NCBI GenBank assembly: GCA_902702965.1
Contig: CACRXP010000115.1
Location: 1,013,647 to 1,077,646 of the forward strand
Length of the DNA stretch: 64,000 bases
Reading direction: 5' to 3'
DNA from: Spirometra erinaceieuropaei
Taxonomy: Eukaryota; Platyhelminthes; Cestoda; Diphyllobothriidea; Diphyllobothriidae
Below the pieces are notes generated by a model that saw only the letters and a list, made by a program, of their open reading frames with translations, searched no databases and had not been told where the DNA came from. The translations under genes were made by a program, and so were the position numbers. Positions 43,858 through 54,125 of the stretch are shown here, one piece after another; the first letter of the stretch is position 1; every line of letters begins with the position of its first letter.

Positions 43858-44285
43858 TGTTTTGGCAGATTTGAATAATTCATATTGACCCAACTGTGAA
43901 GAACTCGGCGTCTCGGTGTAATTCGAACCTACGCAGTGAGTGGAAGGCTTTAGTACAGCCAAGTACAGTAGAGTCAAGTTACCCGCCCAACCTACTGCGA
44001 CGTCAGTAATCCACCAAATCTGATACAGCAAGTTGCCTACACAAGCTGGATTTCCTAGGCAATTCACCTAAAATCCACCAGATGTCTACCAGGCTCACGT
44101 GACTCATAGATATTTTGGCAGGTATTTTGGGTAACTTGACGCAAATGGGATTAAACTCACGCCGTCTGGTGGGGCCTCGTATCTCAAGTGGTTAGAGCGT
44201 TGGCTGTACTAAAGCCTTCCTTTTACTGCGTGGTTTCGAATCCCACCGAGGCGCCAAGTTTTTCAGAGTTTGGTCAATATGAAGT
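43858..44285. repeat. Repeat H between the two G copies
   Basis: The left end has 'attcatattgacccaactg' followed by a decayed antisense tRNA-like piece; the right end has a sense tRNA-like sequence (44174-44253) and 'ggtcaatatgaa'. The whole is roughly palindromic. It matches 23283-23660. Confidence 0.65.
44174..44253 (+). tRNA. tRNA-like sequence inside repeat H (probably not a functional tRNA)
   Basis: Acceptor arms GCCTCGT and CCGAGGC pair at six of seven positions. A D arm with CTC and GAG, an anticodon-like stem GGCT with AGCC and a 7-nt loop GTACTAA (which would place ACT as anticodon), a long variable region, and a T arm with TTCGAAT follow. A T5 run at 44259-44263 could end RNA polymerase III transcription. 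The A box (TATCTCAAGTGG) has one mismatch and the T stem one mismatch. It is repeated within H at 23312, so it is more likely a tRNA-derived repeat core. Confidence 0.45.
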
Positions 44286-44286
44286 G

Positions 44287-44605
44287 GACAGAATGTCACT
44301 TTTCAAGTGCGGCTAGCTCTGTTTAGGGTAAATTATTCTCCTCGTAATCGAACGTTCGCGTAGATGCATGATCGAAATTCAGGACAGGTGCTAACGTAGG
44401 AATTTGCCCGAATGTATCTCAACGTCCACTCTCGCTCGAATTTACGAACTTTTAGCACGACGAAATTGTTTAGACACATGCTCTGCCTGGGAAAAGAACA
44501 TTTACTTGAAGCAACTGGACGAAGGAGCAAGATGCACAACGTTTAAGGCGTCCAAAATTTTCCTGTATGCTTCTGTCAGCAAGTTTTATGAGTTAGATGA
44601 TGCGC
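44287..44605 (+). repeat. Direct repeat G, copy 2
   Basis: Second copy of 43533-43845, in the same orientation, immediately after H. A 99-codon open frame at 44404-44703 crosses it; it is not open in copy 1. Confidence 0.75.
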
Positions 44606-44699
44606 TTTATATGACAGACGTTCACACTGTACTCCCGATATGGGCACTAAATAAACATCTGCTGCTGCATGACGAAGCTGTGATGGGTTCGGCGCCTCA

Positions 44700-45130
44700 C
44701 TGAGTCTCCCAAATTGGTTAGATGATTGTCTTCGACTCAAATGTCCACTGACATTTCGAGTTTAACCCCAAACGTCATGTTCTGGGCACTTAACTCCAAG
44801 TCATGCATTTAATAACTAACCTTGACTATTCTCTGGAGTTCACCAACCAGAAACCGCCTAGAGAAGGCTTGACGACCCTAATAAGGCCAAATCCCTCAGA
44901 GCTGCACTATGCGGCATTGCGGCATCAGAAACATCCGCGAACCGCGCGTTTTGGCCTTTAGCTAGTGCCTATATCGGGAGTATGACGTAACCGTCTGTCC
45001 TGTGAAATTATACTACTAATATGAGTCCTTCTTTAGAGAGTAAATATTACCCGTTTTCCTTCGTAGTTGATTAACTTCGACTCGAATACTCATTGGCATT
45101 CGGGGTCTGGCCCTAAAAAGTCATTTTCCA
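44700..45130 (+). repeat. Repeats K, R3 right-arm fragment and K
   Basis: K at 44725-44800 ('gattgtcttcgactcaaatg'), an R3 right-arm match at about 44870-44985 ('ccctcagagctgcac', 'aaccgcgcgttttggcc', 'tttagctagtgcc'), and a second K at 45060-45130. K and R3 are also neighbours at 3585-3862, so they may be parts of one element. Confidence 0.5.
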
Positions 45131-46209
45131 TACATTTTACCCTACGTCTTGACTTAACAGTTTCTGAACTTAATACTGAGCGTGTTTTGTCACCCAATCG
45201 GTAAACACTCCATCAAATACGCATTTAACGCTAGTCATTTCCCACGCAAGTTCCCCAACAGCCACTGCTATTGTCTGGTCATGTATGTTACCTTTTTCAT
45301 AGGAAAACAAGCCATTATGATCATTGTGCGTTTTAGTCAAGCCCTCCAGGAAATTTAAAGTCTGCCCTAACTCTCTTCTCAAGAAAGTGCTGAACATGCT
45401 TTTTTGACGATCACTTCGCGATATTCGTGTAAAATACGCACGCCACAGAGGTCTGACAGTTGAGAACTAATTTTGCAATTGTCCCCACAGAGGGCTCAAA
45501 GATATTTATGCTCCTTAAGCAAAGGATTGCCTTTCAGCAGGCTAATAATCTCAAGCCGGTCCCTGGGGATTTTTTGCTTGATATCCAGCTGCGCCTCCCC
45601 CCCCCCCTTCGTTGCCATTCTGCCTTCAGTCGGTTTTAAGGTTTAACAGACAAATCCTCCTGACATACGACGCCGTCTGCCTGTTGTTCACGCCCAATTT
45701 GACGTCTGGTGGCTTTGAGGTGGAAGGGAAAGGCACTCATTTTGCGAAATTGGAGGCATTTGGCGATCATAGAGGAATCTCTCTCTCTCTGATTTCTACA
45801 AAAACCGACCAATGTTGAGCATTGTTTCCCTATTGGAGACGTCCTTTCCGTTTAGAATGAAATGCGAGAAGTCGGTCTGAATGGAAGAACCCCGCAATCT
45901 TCTTTCTTTATGTCACTGAGCAGTCGCCTGCGTCTTTTTTGAAAATTTTGCTCGCGTATAACGAGGGATGTTTCAACCAAATGAATTCTAACAATAGAGT
46001 CAACAGGATTTGCGGTTCTCTAGACAGTCCCCTTGTGGGTGAGGCGGGTTGGGAGGCCTATCTCCGCACCTTGATGGCCCAGACCTTTGTCTCTCCGTAC
46101 TTCCGGTTTATCCTTGAGAACAATGTGCACTGGTGCAGACCGTGGTCACTTGCTGGGGTTGTGAATGACAGTCATACAGTCACTGAGTCCGCTGTTTTTT
46201 TCAAGAAAA
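45131..46209. other. No recognisable gene; low-complexity tracts
   Basis: A C tract at about 45598-45607 and a (TC)n tract at about 45777-45793. A 116-codon frame at 45939-46289 ends inside the F arm and is not convincing. Confidence 0.4.
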
Positions 46210-46617
46210 TTACGGTAGATATGCTAACTCATAAAATACCAGCCAAAATTCTGAAATGGGTTATTGACATAAAACGATTACTTATGTAGGGTTACAATAT
46301 TAGCCACCATGCAACATAATCTCATGATAATTCAGTTTCTTCAGGATGCTGGCTTTTGAACGAAATTCTTTCCAGTCGTCTGCAAAAATTATAATCCGTG
46401 AAAATGACTACATATTATTCGCATTACGTGTAATGTCCTTATAAATTGCAATGTATTTCTTGTAAAACATATGTAAATTTGTACATTATTTACTCATTTG
46501 GTAGGTAATTTCGTCTCATTCAAATGGTGTGTTTGAAGGAAGGACTTAATTCGATTCTCAAAGGATTTTTAATTATAAGATTTTTTAAGACCGCGAAATG
46601 CCAGTTCATACAACATC
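46210..46617 (+). repeat. Element F, left half (interrupted by PLE-B1)
   Basis: The F terminus 'gctaactcataaaatacc' at about 46218 is followed by arm sequence to about 46510. The half ends with the 14-base GTTCATACAACATC at 46604-46617, the left copy of the target-site duplication around PLE-B1. Confidence 0.7.
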
Positions 46618-47337
46618 CTGTGGAGAAGGAGGCACGATCGCTAGGACAAGAGCTTTATTAGCCTGACGTTTCGGCTTACTGCTCCGACCCATCGTCAGAG
46701 GCAAAAGCAGATATGGGTGGTTCATGTACGAAGAGCTGCAGTATTTATAGGGTGCAGTCACCATGCTATCGCATTCCTATTAATATTCACGGCCCTCCCA
46801 TTCATCAGGGATCGTTGCACTTGATGTGATGACTGTTTGATGGCCAACATTAGCGTCGGTAATTGCTGCGATCTCATCACGTGTTTTGATGTTGGTGTGA
46901 TGATTGCTCAACCATCTGATCCACCGACCCTGGCGTTGGAAAAAGTGTTGACTTGTGCGCTGGCCGTGTGTCTAGTTACTCCGCCTAGGCGATATCTCAA
47001 CACCGAGCATGGAATGGGAATGCCGCTGCACTTGCTAATGGACAGAGGGCCAGTGACCCATGACTCAACTAGCTCCCGGCTCACCCGATTGTCCCGTCTA
47101 GTGAGGATTTCGGTCTTGTCAAATTTGAATATGTGGCCGGATCACGTCGAATGAGCCGCAACTTGAGAGCTGGAGTCATTTCTCATCACTGCTGCCGCGT
47201 GTTCGGCCATTCGCGTTAGGAACTGTTTTGCGGTTTCTCCGACGCAGATGCTTTTCCCGCAACTGCCCGAGATCCGATAAACGACTCTAGACATTTTTGT
47301 CGTGGTAGTGGGTCTTTCGGTTTTATTACCTGAGGCC
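46618..47337 (-). pseudogene. PLE-B1: endonuclease and complete 3' end, with target-site duplication
   Basis: On the minus strand the endonuclease opens with VVYRISGSCGKSICVGE (about 47288-47238), continues TRMAEHAAAVMRND, and ends SRELVESW, ISKCSGIPI and SVLRYRLG, stopping at 46908-46910. One in-frame TGA interrupts it at 47142-47144 (expected just before SGHIFKF). RT is missing. The 3' noncoding region contains a hammerhead. The element is flanked by GTTCATACAACATC (46604-46617) and GTTCATAAAACATC (47338-47351), a 14-bp duplication with one mismatch, so its ends are known: it inserted 5'-truncated into an F element. The GIY-YIG endonuclease would normally make this staggered nick; that is family knowledge. 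Confidence 0.88.
46648..46712 (-). ncRNA. Hammerhead ribozyme of PLE-B1, best preserved
   Basis: On the minus strand: outer stem I GCUUU, inner stem I GCCU (46702-46699), CUGACGA (46698-46692), stem II region ending GCC, GAAAC (46672-46668), GUC (46667-46665), inner stem I AGGC (46664-46661), internal loop UAAU, outer stem I AAAGC. Both halves of stem I are perfectly paired and all core boxes are consensus. Stem III is only the pairs next to the boxes, as reported for PLE hammerheads, so cleavage may need dimers. Stem II pairing is partial (GGGUC against GGCUU). Predicted cleavage is about 47 nt before the element's 3' end. Confidence 0.85.
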
Positions 47338-47935
47338 GTTCATAAAACATCAAAACTCTGCATTTACTGATGTAGCCTGTAAAGTCTAATATGGCTCACA
47401 TTCATTGCCAAATTTTATCAACGCTATTTAATTTCCTCTTAATACCGTTTACAAATTATGATTTTTCGTACACGGAAAGTATACAGCTTATCGTTTTGAA
47501 GCCCGGAATGCTGGTGTAACTGTAGATCGGGTTTAAAATTATTCGAAAAATGGAAATGTTTCTTAAAACAGAATTATACCCTTACTTTAAGCGAAAATTA
47601 TGAAGAAGGCGTAATTTTCTACCAAATGAGTAAACTCGTGAATATTTTTATGCATGTTTTCCATAAAATATATTTGAATTACTAAGGACACCGAAGATCA
47701 ATGAGGAAAATTCGGGCCATTGAAGTGGTCACCTTTACAGTGTAGTTTTTGTAGACGGCCGGCGAAAAGTTCGTTCCACAACCAACATCATGAAGTAACT
47801 GAATTATCACGGGATTCTGCTGCATTCGGATTTATATTACAAACTCACTTATGTAGTATTTTCAAGTCGAGGGCGTATCTCAGAATTTCCGCCGACATTT
47901 CATAAGTTAACACATTTACTTTACGTCCAAGGTGA
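47338..47935 (-). repeat. Element F, right half
   Basis: After the right target-site duplicate (47338-47351) comes the F internal segment ('tttcgtacacggaaagtat' at about 47465) shared with 7090-7260, then the inverted arm from about 47600 to the terminus 'catttcataagttaacac' at about 47904. Confidence 0.7.
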
Positions 47936-48524
47936 ATGGCTTAAGAAAACGAAACCGACAATTTGGTATACGATGTATGTGCTTTGAGATTTCATAAGCA
48001 TTCTAAATGCATGCAATGATCGTGAGATAAGGAATGCAGCAGTGATAAACAGGAAGGCATAATGAATTGCAGATGATCTGATGACAGAGGATGGTAGTAC
48101 ATGGATTCAGACCGGCTTCGAACTTATCCTGACTTCATTCAGCCGATCTTAACTCTGTCAGCGCCGTAAGTGAGGGCATGTTTGTGCAGACACCTGAACT
48201 CCCGTGGCCCCCTTTTTGCTAAGATAACTTGGTCTAGTTCAATCTGCCTGCCTATTTTGGGCTTTCTTGCCCTGAGAAATGAAAGTATCGGTGTGCATAC
48301 ATTCTGCATGCGTAGTGTTCGCGCAGTAATCCTGCGTGCATTTGACAAATACTCAGTAGTTGTCGGAATTTTCGGCATTAGAACAGTGAGCATGCGCCGC
48401 CATGAATAGACTCATGCCAAACAACAGACATACATTTTCAGCATGGGCTTACCTAAGACTGTATAGCTACCCTGTGGACAGTTCGAATTTCGGTTTCTGT
48501 ATATCAATCTCTTCGCATTTAGAG
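47936..48524. other. No recognisable feature
   Basis: Complementary 79-84 codon frames at 48139-48409 have no family resemblance. Confidence 0.4.
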
Positions 48525-48925
48525 CATATGTGCTACGCCATGAAATATTAACCGAAATTCTGAAATGTGTTTTCGATAACAAGAGATTGACAAAGAAGAG
48601 GAGAATGTGATCGCCGGGATAGGAAGGTTGCTGGCCTCACATTTTTGTTTATGCCTTCCGTAAAATATATTTGAAATTGCAAGATCATTGAAAATCAGTG
48701 GGAAAAATACATGTTACTTAAGCAGTCATTTTTGCCAAGTACAATTTTCTACAGGAGATTGAAAAGCAGTGAAGTTTAAAACTGACATCCTGCCAAATAA
48801 GAAATATTATAGGGTTGTGCTGCAGTATAATCAGTATTACAACCGTGCCTAAGCAATCCTTACCAATCGAAAACGCATTTCAGATGTTTAGCTATCATTT
48901 CATGAGATCAATTCCTCACTGTATG
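48525..48925. repeat. Element F, short palindromic copy
   Basis: The left terminus (about 48530, 'gccatgaaatattaaccg') and inverted right terminus (about 48885-48905, 'agctatcatttcatgag') enclose about 400 bp. The left arm is shortened; the right arm retains the 'tacatgttacttaagcagtc' block. Confidence 0.6.
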
Positions 48926-48949
48926 TAGAATAGTCCATATTGTTCGTAC

Positions 48950-49445
48950 GTGTCGCCGCCTATCCATTGCATGGCATGGCTAGGAAACGGCGACACCAGG
49001 AGTAGAAAGAGCGTCATTCTCGAGCATATTGTTGATTCCGGACGTCGTGTGGACCCCAGCGAAGCTCTTCGGGTGACCTATTAGGTCCCATCGACCTATA
49101 TTAAGCTATCGGGTCAGCGCTTGTTAACAACAGCAAAAGCGGACGCCATCACTTTGCGAAAATCAGTTTTGTGCTCTCAGTAGTAACATGTTCAGGCCCC
49201 ACACTTGCCTTGATCGAAAGTCAACTAACGCTGCAAATCGCCACGCCCTTCCGATCTCACTCCGTCCCTGGTAGTTGCTGCTATCATACCCAACCCCACC
49301 CCCGCATGCCCACACCTCGCATGCGTTTTAAGGTAAACTTTCATCGATTTTTCTTATCAGTTGCAGGTCTAAACTTCTACATCATTCCCATATAACTGTA
49401 CTGGTACGAGGAGAATTTATAAAAAGATACGTATGCTCGACATCT
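48950..49445 (+). pseudogene. PLE-G3: endonuclease C-terminus and 3' tail
   Basis: The reading SVILEHIVDSGRRVD, SEALRVTY, stop, VPSTYIKLSGQRLLTTAKADAI and LRKSVLCSQ follows PLE-G1 residues 355-412 (SSILAHMVDTGHRVD, VPSSYPKLLGQRLLATAEAAAI, LRRPVLCAQ). One in-frame stop falls inside and another closes the frame at about 49181. The tail of about 220 nt ends in the PLE-G hammerhead-like motif. Orientation of coding part and tail agree here, which establishes what a normal PLE-G 3' end looks like. Confidence 0.8.
49400..49445 (+). ncRNA. Hammerhead-like motif of PLE-G3 tail
   Basis: Same position as the 11790 motif, but the CUGANGA box is decayed (GUACGAG) and GAAA reads AAAA. Stem III potential (AGAUACGUAUGCU) and CUC remain. 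Confidence 0.35.
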
Positions 49446-50599
49446 CGTCTTTTGATTACTGCTATGGGAATTTTCGCAATATTAAATTCACGGCTTTACT
49501 GAGACTTGCGTTCCAATGTTGGAAAATCGTCCTCCTAGATGTGTTTTCCCAATCGTTTTGGTGAGGCAGGCTGGGTGAACATGGATCACTCGGGGAGCAT
49601 TACGATTTGACCACTAACCCCAACTGGTTGGAGATCTTTCACATTCAAAACACTCTACTCATGCCGGACAAGTACCAAGTCAAGACATTTTTGACGAGTT
49701 CGCCCCTTAACGCGTGTTTAGAGGGTCATTTACTGGAAACGTAGGTTACGTGCTGTCATATTGAGCAGATGATATTCGAATGTATCCAGTGGACTTAAAA
49801 AATGTTCAAGCTTTCCACTCACTATTGGAAGCGTCAAATTCCCCAACAACGAGGACATCCCTTTTGAGCAGGTCTTTTTCTGCTACGTAGGGAGAAGACT
49901 ATCGTGTTCGGTAATCTGGTTTGGAGGACGGTTTGCATCTGCAAACGCCAGTGGTCGGCACACTTTGTGGAGATATTTAACAAAAAAATCCCCTTCCGCT
50001 GTTGTTGTGGGATTTTTCCCAGAGGCCGTGGTCAGATTATGGCAAACACAGACAGAGACTTCCCTGCGCGTCTTTTCCTGTCTCTTCTAAACAATTGACA
50101 ACTTCCAGGAATATCTGGCGTGTGTTGGTCAACCAAAGTCCTGAGATCATGCGTCTCGTTAAACCGCTCTGTGCATTCCAAAACATCAACCTCAGCGTCC
50201 TTCTTCTTGTTGGTAGTCAACCCTGACTATGAAGGTCATTGGCCACAGAAACTATTGTTTAATCTGTACTATCCTTCTTCCCTTTATTCTTAGTCCTTCC
50301 TCCCATTCTTCTGTCCATTTTAATTCTCTCCGTGCTCCCGGATTTCGTGTCTGTTTCTCGGTCTGTAACCCGGTCGAGAAAATACCTCGCTATGCGAATT
50401 ACAAAAGACCGCTCTCCTTTCCAGAAGACGTAAGGCCTGGATATCATTTTCCAGAATTAATTTGAGAGCCCTTGATGATGGGAGTTCGCGCGATGCATCT
50501 GCATTTCCTCGATTGAAAGCGTTGTGTATGAAACTACATTCTCCATTCCGAAGGGCGATAATAGAATATGCCTGTATTCTAAGACAAACTTTAATCAAT
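49446..50599. other. No recognisable feature
   Basis: A 92-codon minus-strand frame at 50320-50598 and a 78-codon plus-strand frame at 50229-50465 overlap; neither resembles a known family. Confidence 0.4.
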
Positions 50600-50710
50600 G
50601 TCTCTCATTATTGACATGCCTTAGCATCTACGTCGTCCCCATATAGATGTACTTGCCCGAGGAGAATTCGTCGAAGGCTACGTATGCTGGCCACATTGTC
50701 TTCTGGTTTT
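50600..50710 (+). repeat. PLE-G solo 3' tail
   Basis: Matches the PLE-G tail: 'catctacgtcgtccccatat', 'gaggagaattcgtcgaagg', 'tacgtatgctggcc'. A hammerhead-like motif with a decayed first box is at 50650-50695. No coding part is attached. Confidence 0.6.
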
Positions 50711-50769
50711 ATTGCACACTAATTACGTGTTTAAAGAGTTATTGCCATTAGAATAATGTTTGAAGTAGA

Positions 50770-51995
50770 AGATCGACTCACCGGAGCAGGTTTATTTGGA
50801 TGTTGACGTTTCGAAGAGCTTAATCGGCTCTCCATTGCCAAAGCGTAAAATGTACCTAATCAACCTGAGATCCCAAGTGGCGTGTCATGTTGGTCGGCCT
50901 CGTGCTGATCGATTTTTCTCTCCTCTCGCAGCCTTGGCCTCTCGAGGGATGGTTGACGGGCGTTTTGTCTGCGTGCTTTGTGAGTCACCACTCCGTCGGA
51001 GGGAGGTCATTCAACCAGTGTCGGGGGGGCCGGTCTGGCTGTTCTTGTTCTTCTTCACCGAGCAAATTCGCCGTCCGGCTGTCTCCCTATGGCCTTCTTA
51101 TGTCCGGTGTAGTTGTTCGATCCTGCGATCTACGATTGTGAGGACTTAGGACTTTGTAAGCTGCAGGAAGGTCCAGGTGACTGTTGATGGAGTGAGCGTC
51201 GCGGAACCACGCCTCAAGAGTTTGCCGTTCTGCTTTTGTTTCGCCCAGGCCTAAGATGGTAGTTCACTGCAGATCAAAAGTATACCCAGTTTCTCCAACG
51301 TGTGTTGCTAATTAAGAGGTTGGGTCTAACCTCCGAGTTGCCAATTTGTGCTCTTGTAGGCAAGTCAGAAATTTCCGCCCGGTTTCTCCCCAATATTGGC
51401 AGTCGCCCATATTTTTTAGATGACTGCTGGGGTTTCGTCGGGTGGCACTGGGCCTTAGGTTGCATCAGACGGCGTCGAATTTTCGCCTGGAGTCAGTGGA
51501 TTATGCCTATGCTTGCAGGTCGTAACAATCAAGATACCACCTTAGAGGCCCCTTTACCTTAGGGAATGGTCCTCCAGACTTTAGGTTGCTGCCCATAAGA
51601 CCGTTGTCTGTGCACCCGACGTCTGCTTCTCTCGACAAATTATCTAGGATAACCACTGACTGCAACTAGGTTCTAAAAATACATTAGTTCGGCTCCTGTA
51701 TATTCTGGCGTGCTTCAGCGTGTTTTGACTCTTTGGAATAGAGTGCGGACACGCCTACGTTTTTGAGACAGAGGATGGTTGCCGTTGAATTGTAGAATCT
51801 GTCTCGTGTCGGTGGAGTTTCGGAATACTGCGGTTTCCGGTTGTGCAGTTGTACACAGGCGCACAAGCACGTCAAGAAAGGACAGTGTTTAGGCATTTCT
51901 GCAAATTTTTCGCGATCACTGCACATGCATTTTCGGCGTGATACCCACCACCTCGCTTCAGCATTCCGCCAGACTGTAAACGACCACAAATGCTT
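50770..51995 (-). pseudogene. PLE-D: decayed RT, endonuclease and 3' end
   Basis: Reading leftward from 51995: KNLQKCLNTVLS follows the place of the RT YVDD motif, then CPFL (for LPFLDVL) at about 51885 and DRFYNSTATILC, typical RT thumb. The linker is scrambled. The endonuclease reads NIGEKPGGNF and NCQYW-type sequence (51410-51360), then ETGYTFDLQ, LGLGETKAERQTLEAWFRDA, INSHLDLPAAYKVL (about 51255-51135). Many frameshifts and stops are present. About 280 nt of 3' untranslated sequence end in a hammerhead motif. It is a distinct family: residues after EAW differ from PLE-B and PLE-C. Confidence 0.75.
50786..50842 (-). ncRNA. Hammerhead ribozyme motif of PLE-D
   Basis: On the minus strand: UGGCAAU stands where CUGANGA is expected (50840-50834), then a 7-pair stem II GGAGAGC, loop CGAUUAA, GCUCUUC, GAAAC (50812-50808), GUC (50807-50805), then AACAUCCAAAUAAA. 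Stem II, GAAA box and triplet are intact; the CUGANGA box is lost, so it should be inactive. Confidence 0.65.
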
Positions 51996-52029
51996 ACTAA
52001 TCCAGGTATGTGTGTGCATGCTCCACTAA

Positions 52030-52475
52030 CGGGTCGCCTAGTAGATGCACTCGAACAACACGAAGACCATATCGGATTCTGGCAGGCGTCATCGGGGTGT
52101 GCGGCATAACAACTGCCAACATGCCCGGGGTGCGGTTGCAGACTCAATTGCCAACATACGTATCGCTCATTGGGGCGCCTGCCGCTTCCCATTGCTGTTG
52201 GTCAAAAACCGTGTTATTTGCTGAGTGGACCAGAGGGTATGGAGTGGACTGCCAAGGTGCGGGCTCGTCAGTGTCATCCACCTACGCCCTCTACCGCCTC
52301 CGGTCTTTTTGACTGTGTCTTGACACCGGGTCCATGTAGGAGAAGAGGAGAGATTAGGTAATGCTGTGAAAGTTTACTATCACTGTAAACGTATTCACAC
52401 ACAAGTAGTCGTCCTTACTCTCATCTTGCTCTGGAGTACACATAGGACGTCGTCGGCAACGACGGTCGAACTGGT
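52030..52475 (+). repeat. Repeat R1, longest copy, leading into a LINE RT
   Basis: Contains 'agtagatgcactcgaac', 'catatcggattctggcagg', 'tggagtggactgccaagg', 'tccggtctttttgactgtg' and 'acgtcgtcggcaacgacgg'. It sits directly upstream of the LINE RT remnant, in the same orientation, and may be that element's 5' part. Confidence 0.65.
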
Positions 52476-52539
52476 ATGTGATTATGTGCGTCTTTTTAGC
52501 GCCGACGCTTTTCTGTAGAGATGGGTCAAACAATTACGA

Positions 52540-53230
52540 GGCGTCGTCAGTCGTCTCCCCTTCGTCTCCTGTGCCGCCATCGTCCGTCCGCCGCAAGTGG
52601 AAATCAACGCCGGCCCCAACCTCCCGCCATTTCTACATGAATACATATAGGCCTTGCAACAGCGCTCCAGCGGGAATGGCGCGGGTCAAACGCACGGTGC
52701 GGCGTCAGGGAGAAGTCCCCCAAGCTTTCAAGGACACCACAATCGTACAATTATACAAGCGGATAGGGAACCTCCAAATCCACGACAATCATCGAGGCAT
52801 CTCTCTGCTCAACATCGCCGGAAAATCTTCGCTCGCAGCCTCCTCAACCGTCTGAACAGCCGCATGAAAACAGGGTATCTAGCCGAAAAGCCAGTGTGGT
52901 TAAAGCCGTCATCGCAAAACTACCGACATGATCTTCGCTGGCCGGAAAGTGAAGGAAGTGTCAAGATGTGCGGATCCATCTCTACTTTACCTTCGTGAAC
53001 CCGACGAAGGTTTTCGACACAATGAATCGAGAAGTACTGTGGAATATCATGCAGAGAACCCACGGTAGACAACCGCCGGCTACACCACAATGTCTCATCT
53101 TCCACCACATGCAACACTTCACATCATCATCAAACACAAGCATCCAGCTGCCCCCTCCCACGCATATGGGATGTCTTTGCCTCGGACTCTTCTCCATACG
53201 AACCTCTGCCGCATGTGTGATCCGGGTCTG
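52540..53230 (+). pseudogene. Non-LTR retrotransposon (LINE) reverse transcriptase remnant
   Basis: The remnant reads RRQGEVPQAFKDTTIVQLYK, then DNHRGISLLNIAGK (about 52783-52825), the start of a LINE-type RT. After a frameshift near 52820 it continues IFARSLLNRLNSRMKTG. After a second shift near 52965 it reads YFTFVNPTKVFDTMNRE and LWNIMQ, which is RT motif A (F-D-x-x-K-A-F-D, here N-P-T-K-V-F-D). The sequence then degenerates; motif B and the YADD catalytic box are not found. The first aspartate of motif A is replaced by Asn. This is an unrelated retroelement class from the PLEs. Clade cannot be settled from this piece. Confidence 0.8.
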
Positions 53231-53849
53231 AGACTATCACGGCGCGTCAAGCACTTTGGCATGAAAGGTCGCTGACTGACCCTCTAACTCAGTACACTTA
53301 GTCTGCCCAGTCGTGTGTGTGTGGTGTGGCGGAGAGGTGGGCCGAGAGCCAGGCTAAAATGTCTCCCTCTTAACTTGACCTATAGCACTATCGCACCTGG
53401 GAGATGTACGCCGTCCAAACCTCGTTGTGTGAAATCCTGGTGCTTGCGTTTGAGCGGCCAGATCGTGCATGCGGCTGGCACAGACAAGGCCATTTAATAT
53501 GTCGGATAGCGCACCCCATTTCTCGCACATCGCAAATGACCTGCACGGGTCGTGACAGGGGCCTGGGAATGGGATCGGAGATTAAACAGATTTTCCTCAC
53601 TTTAAGCAATCTGGTGAAATTGAATCTATCGCGTAGCGCTAAAAGCTATAGTTTGTAAGGTTCCCAACTGACGGGATAACTTGGACCACACAGTCGGCTA
53701 AGTGCTGCGTGCTCGTGTGTAGATTCCGACTGGTGGTCTAAGAGTCCAGCTGCAATGGATCACACGGAGACATCGGCGGATGCAACAGTCGACTTGTCGT
53801 GGTGTATGTGTGTGCGTTTGTGTGTTAACCGGTCAAAAGTTCTGTAGGC
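53231..53849. other. No recognisable feature
   Basis: Could be further decayed LINE sequence, but I cannot align it to RT motifs. Confidence 0.4.
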
Positions 53850-54125
53850 GTGTGCTGTGCCAGTATCAGCAAACAATTGCCCTCTCAGCCTAGTATGCTC
53901 CTGGATTCCTGCCAGTTGATGCCCTGCTCGTCATTTGCTGTACCGACCAGGGCGTACGGAATGGATCGCCAAGTTGCGGGCTCAACCGCACAATCCGCCT
54001 GCGCCCCCCCCCTCCGGTCTTCTTTACCCTGTATTGACACGGGGCCCAGGTGGGGAGTGGGGAAAAGAGGGTGCGGTCGATGCTGAGCAAGTCTTTTATC
54101 ACCATAAATTACAAATACATTTTAG
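53850..54125 (+). repeat. Repeat R1 copy
   Basis: Shares 'accagggcgtacggaatgga', 'tgcgggctcaaccgcac', 'tccggtcttctttaccctg' and 'gtgcggtcgatgctgagc' with the R1 copies at 52030 and 62230. Confidence 0.65.
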
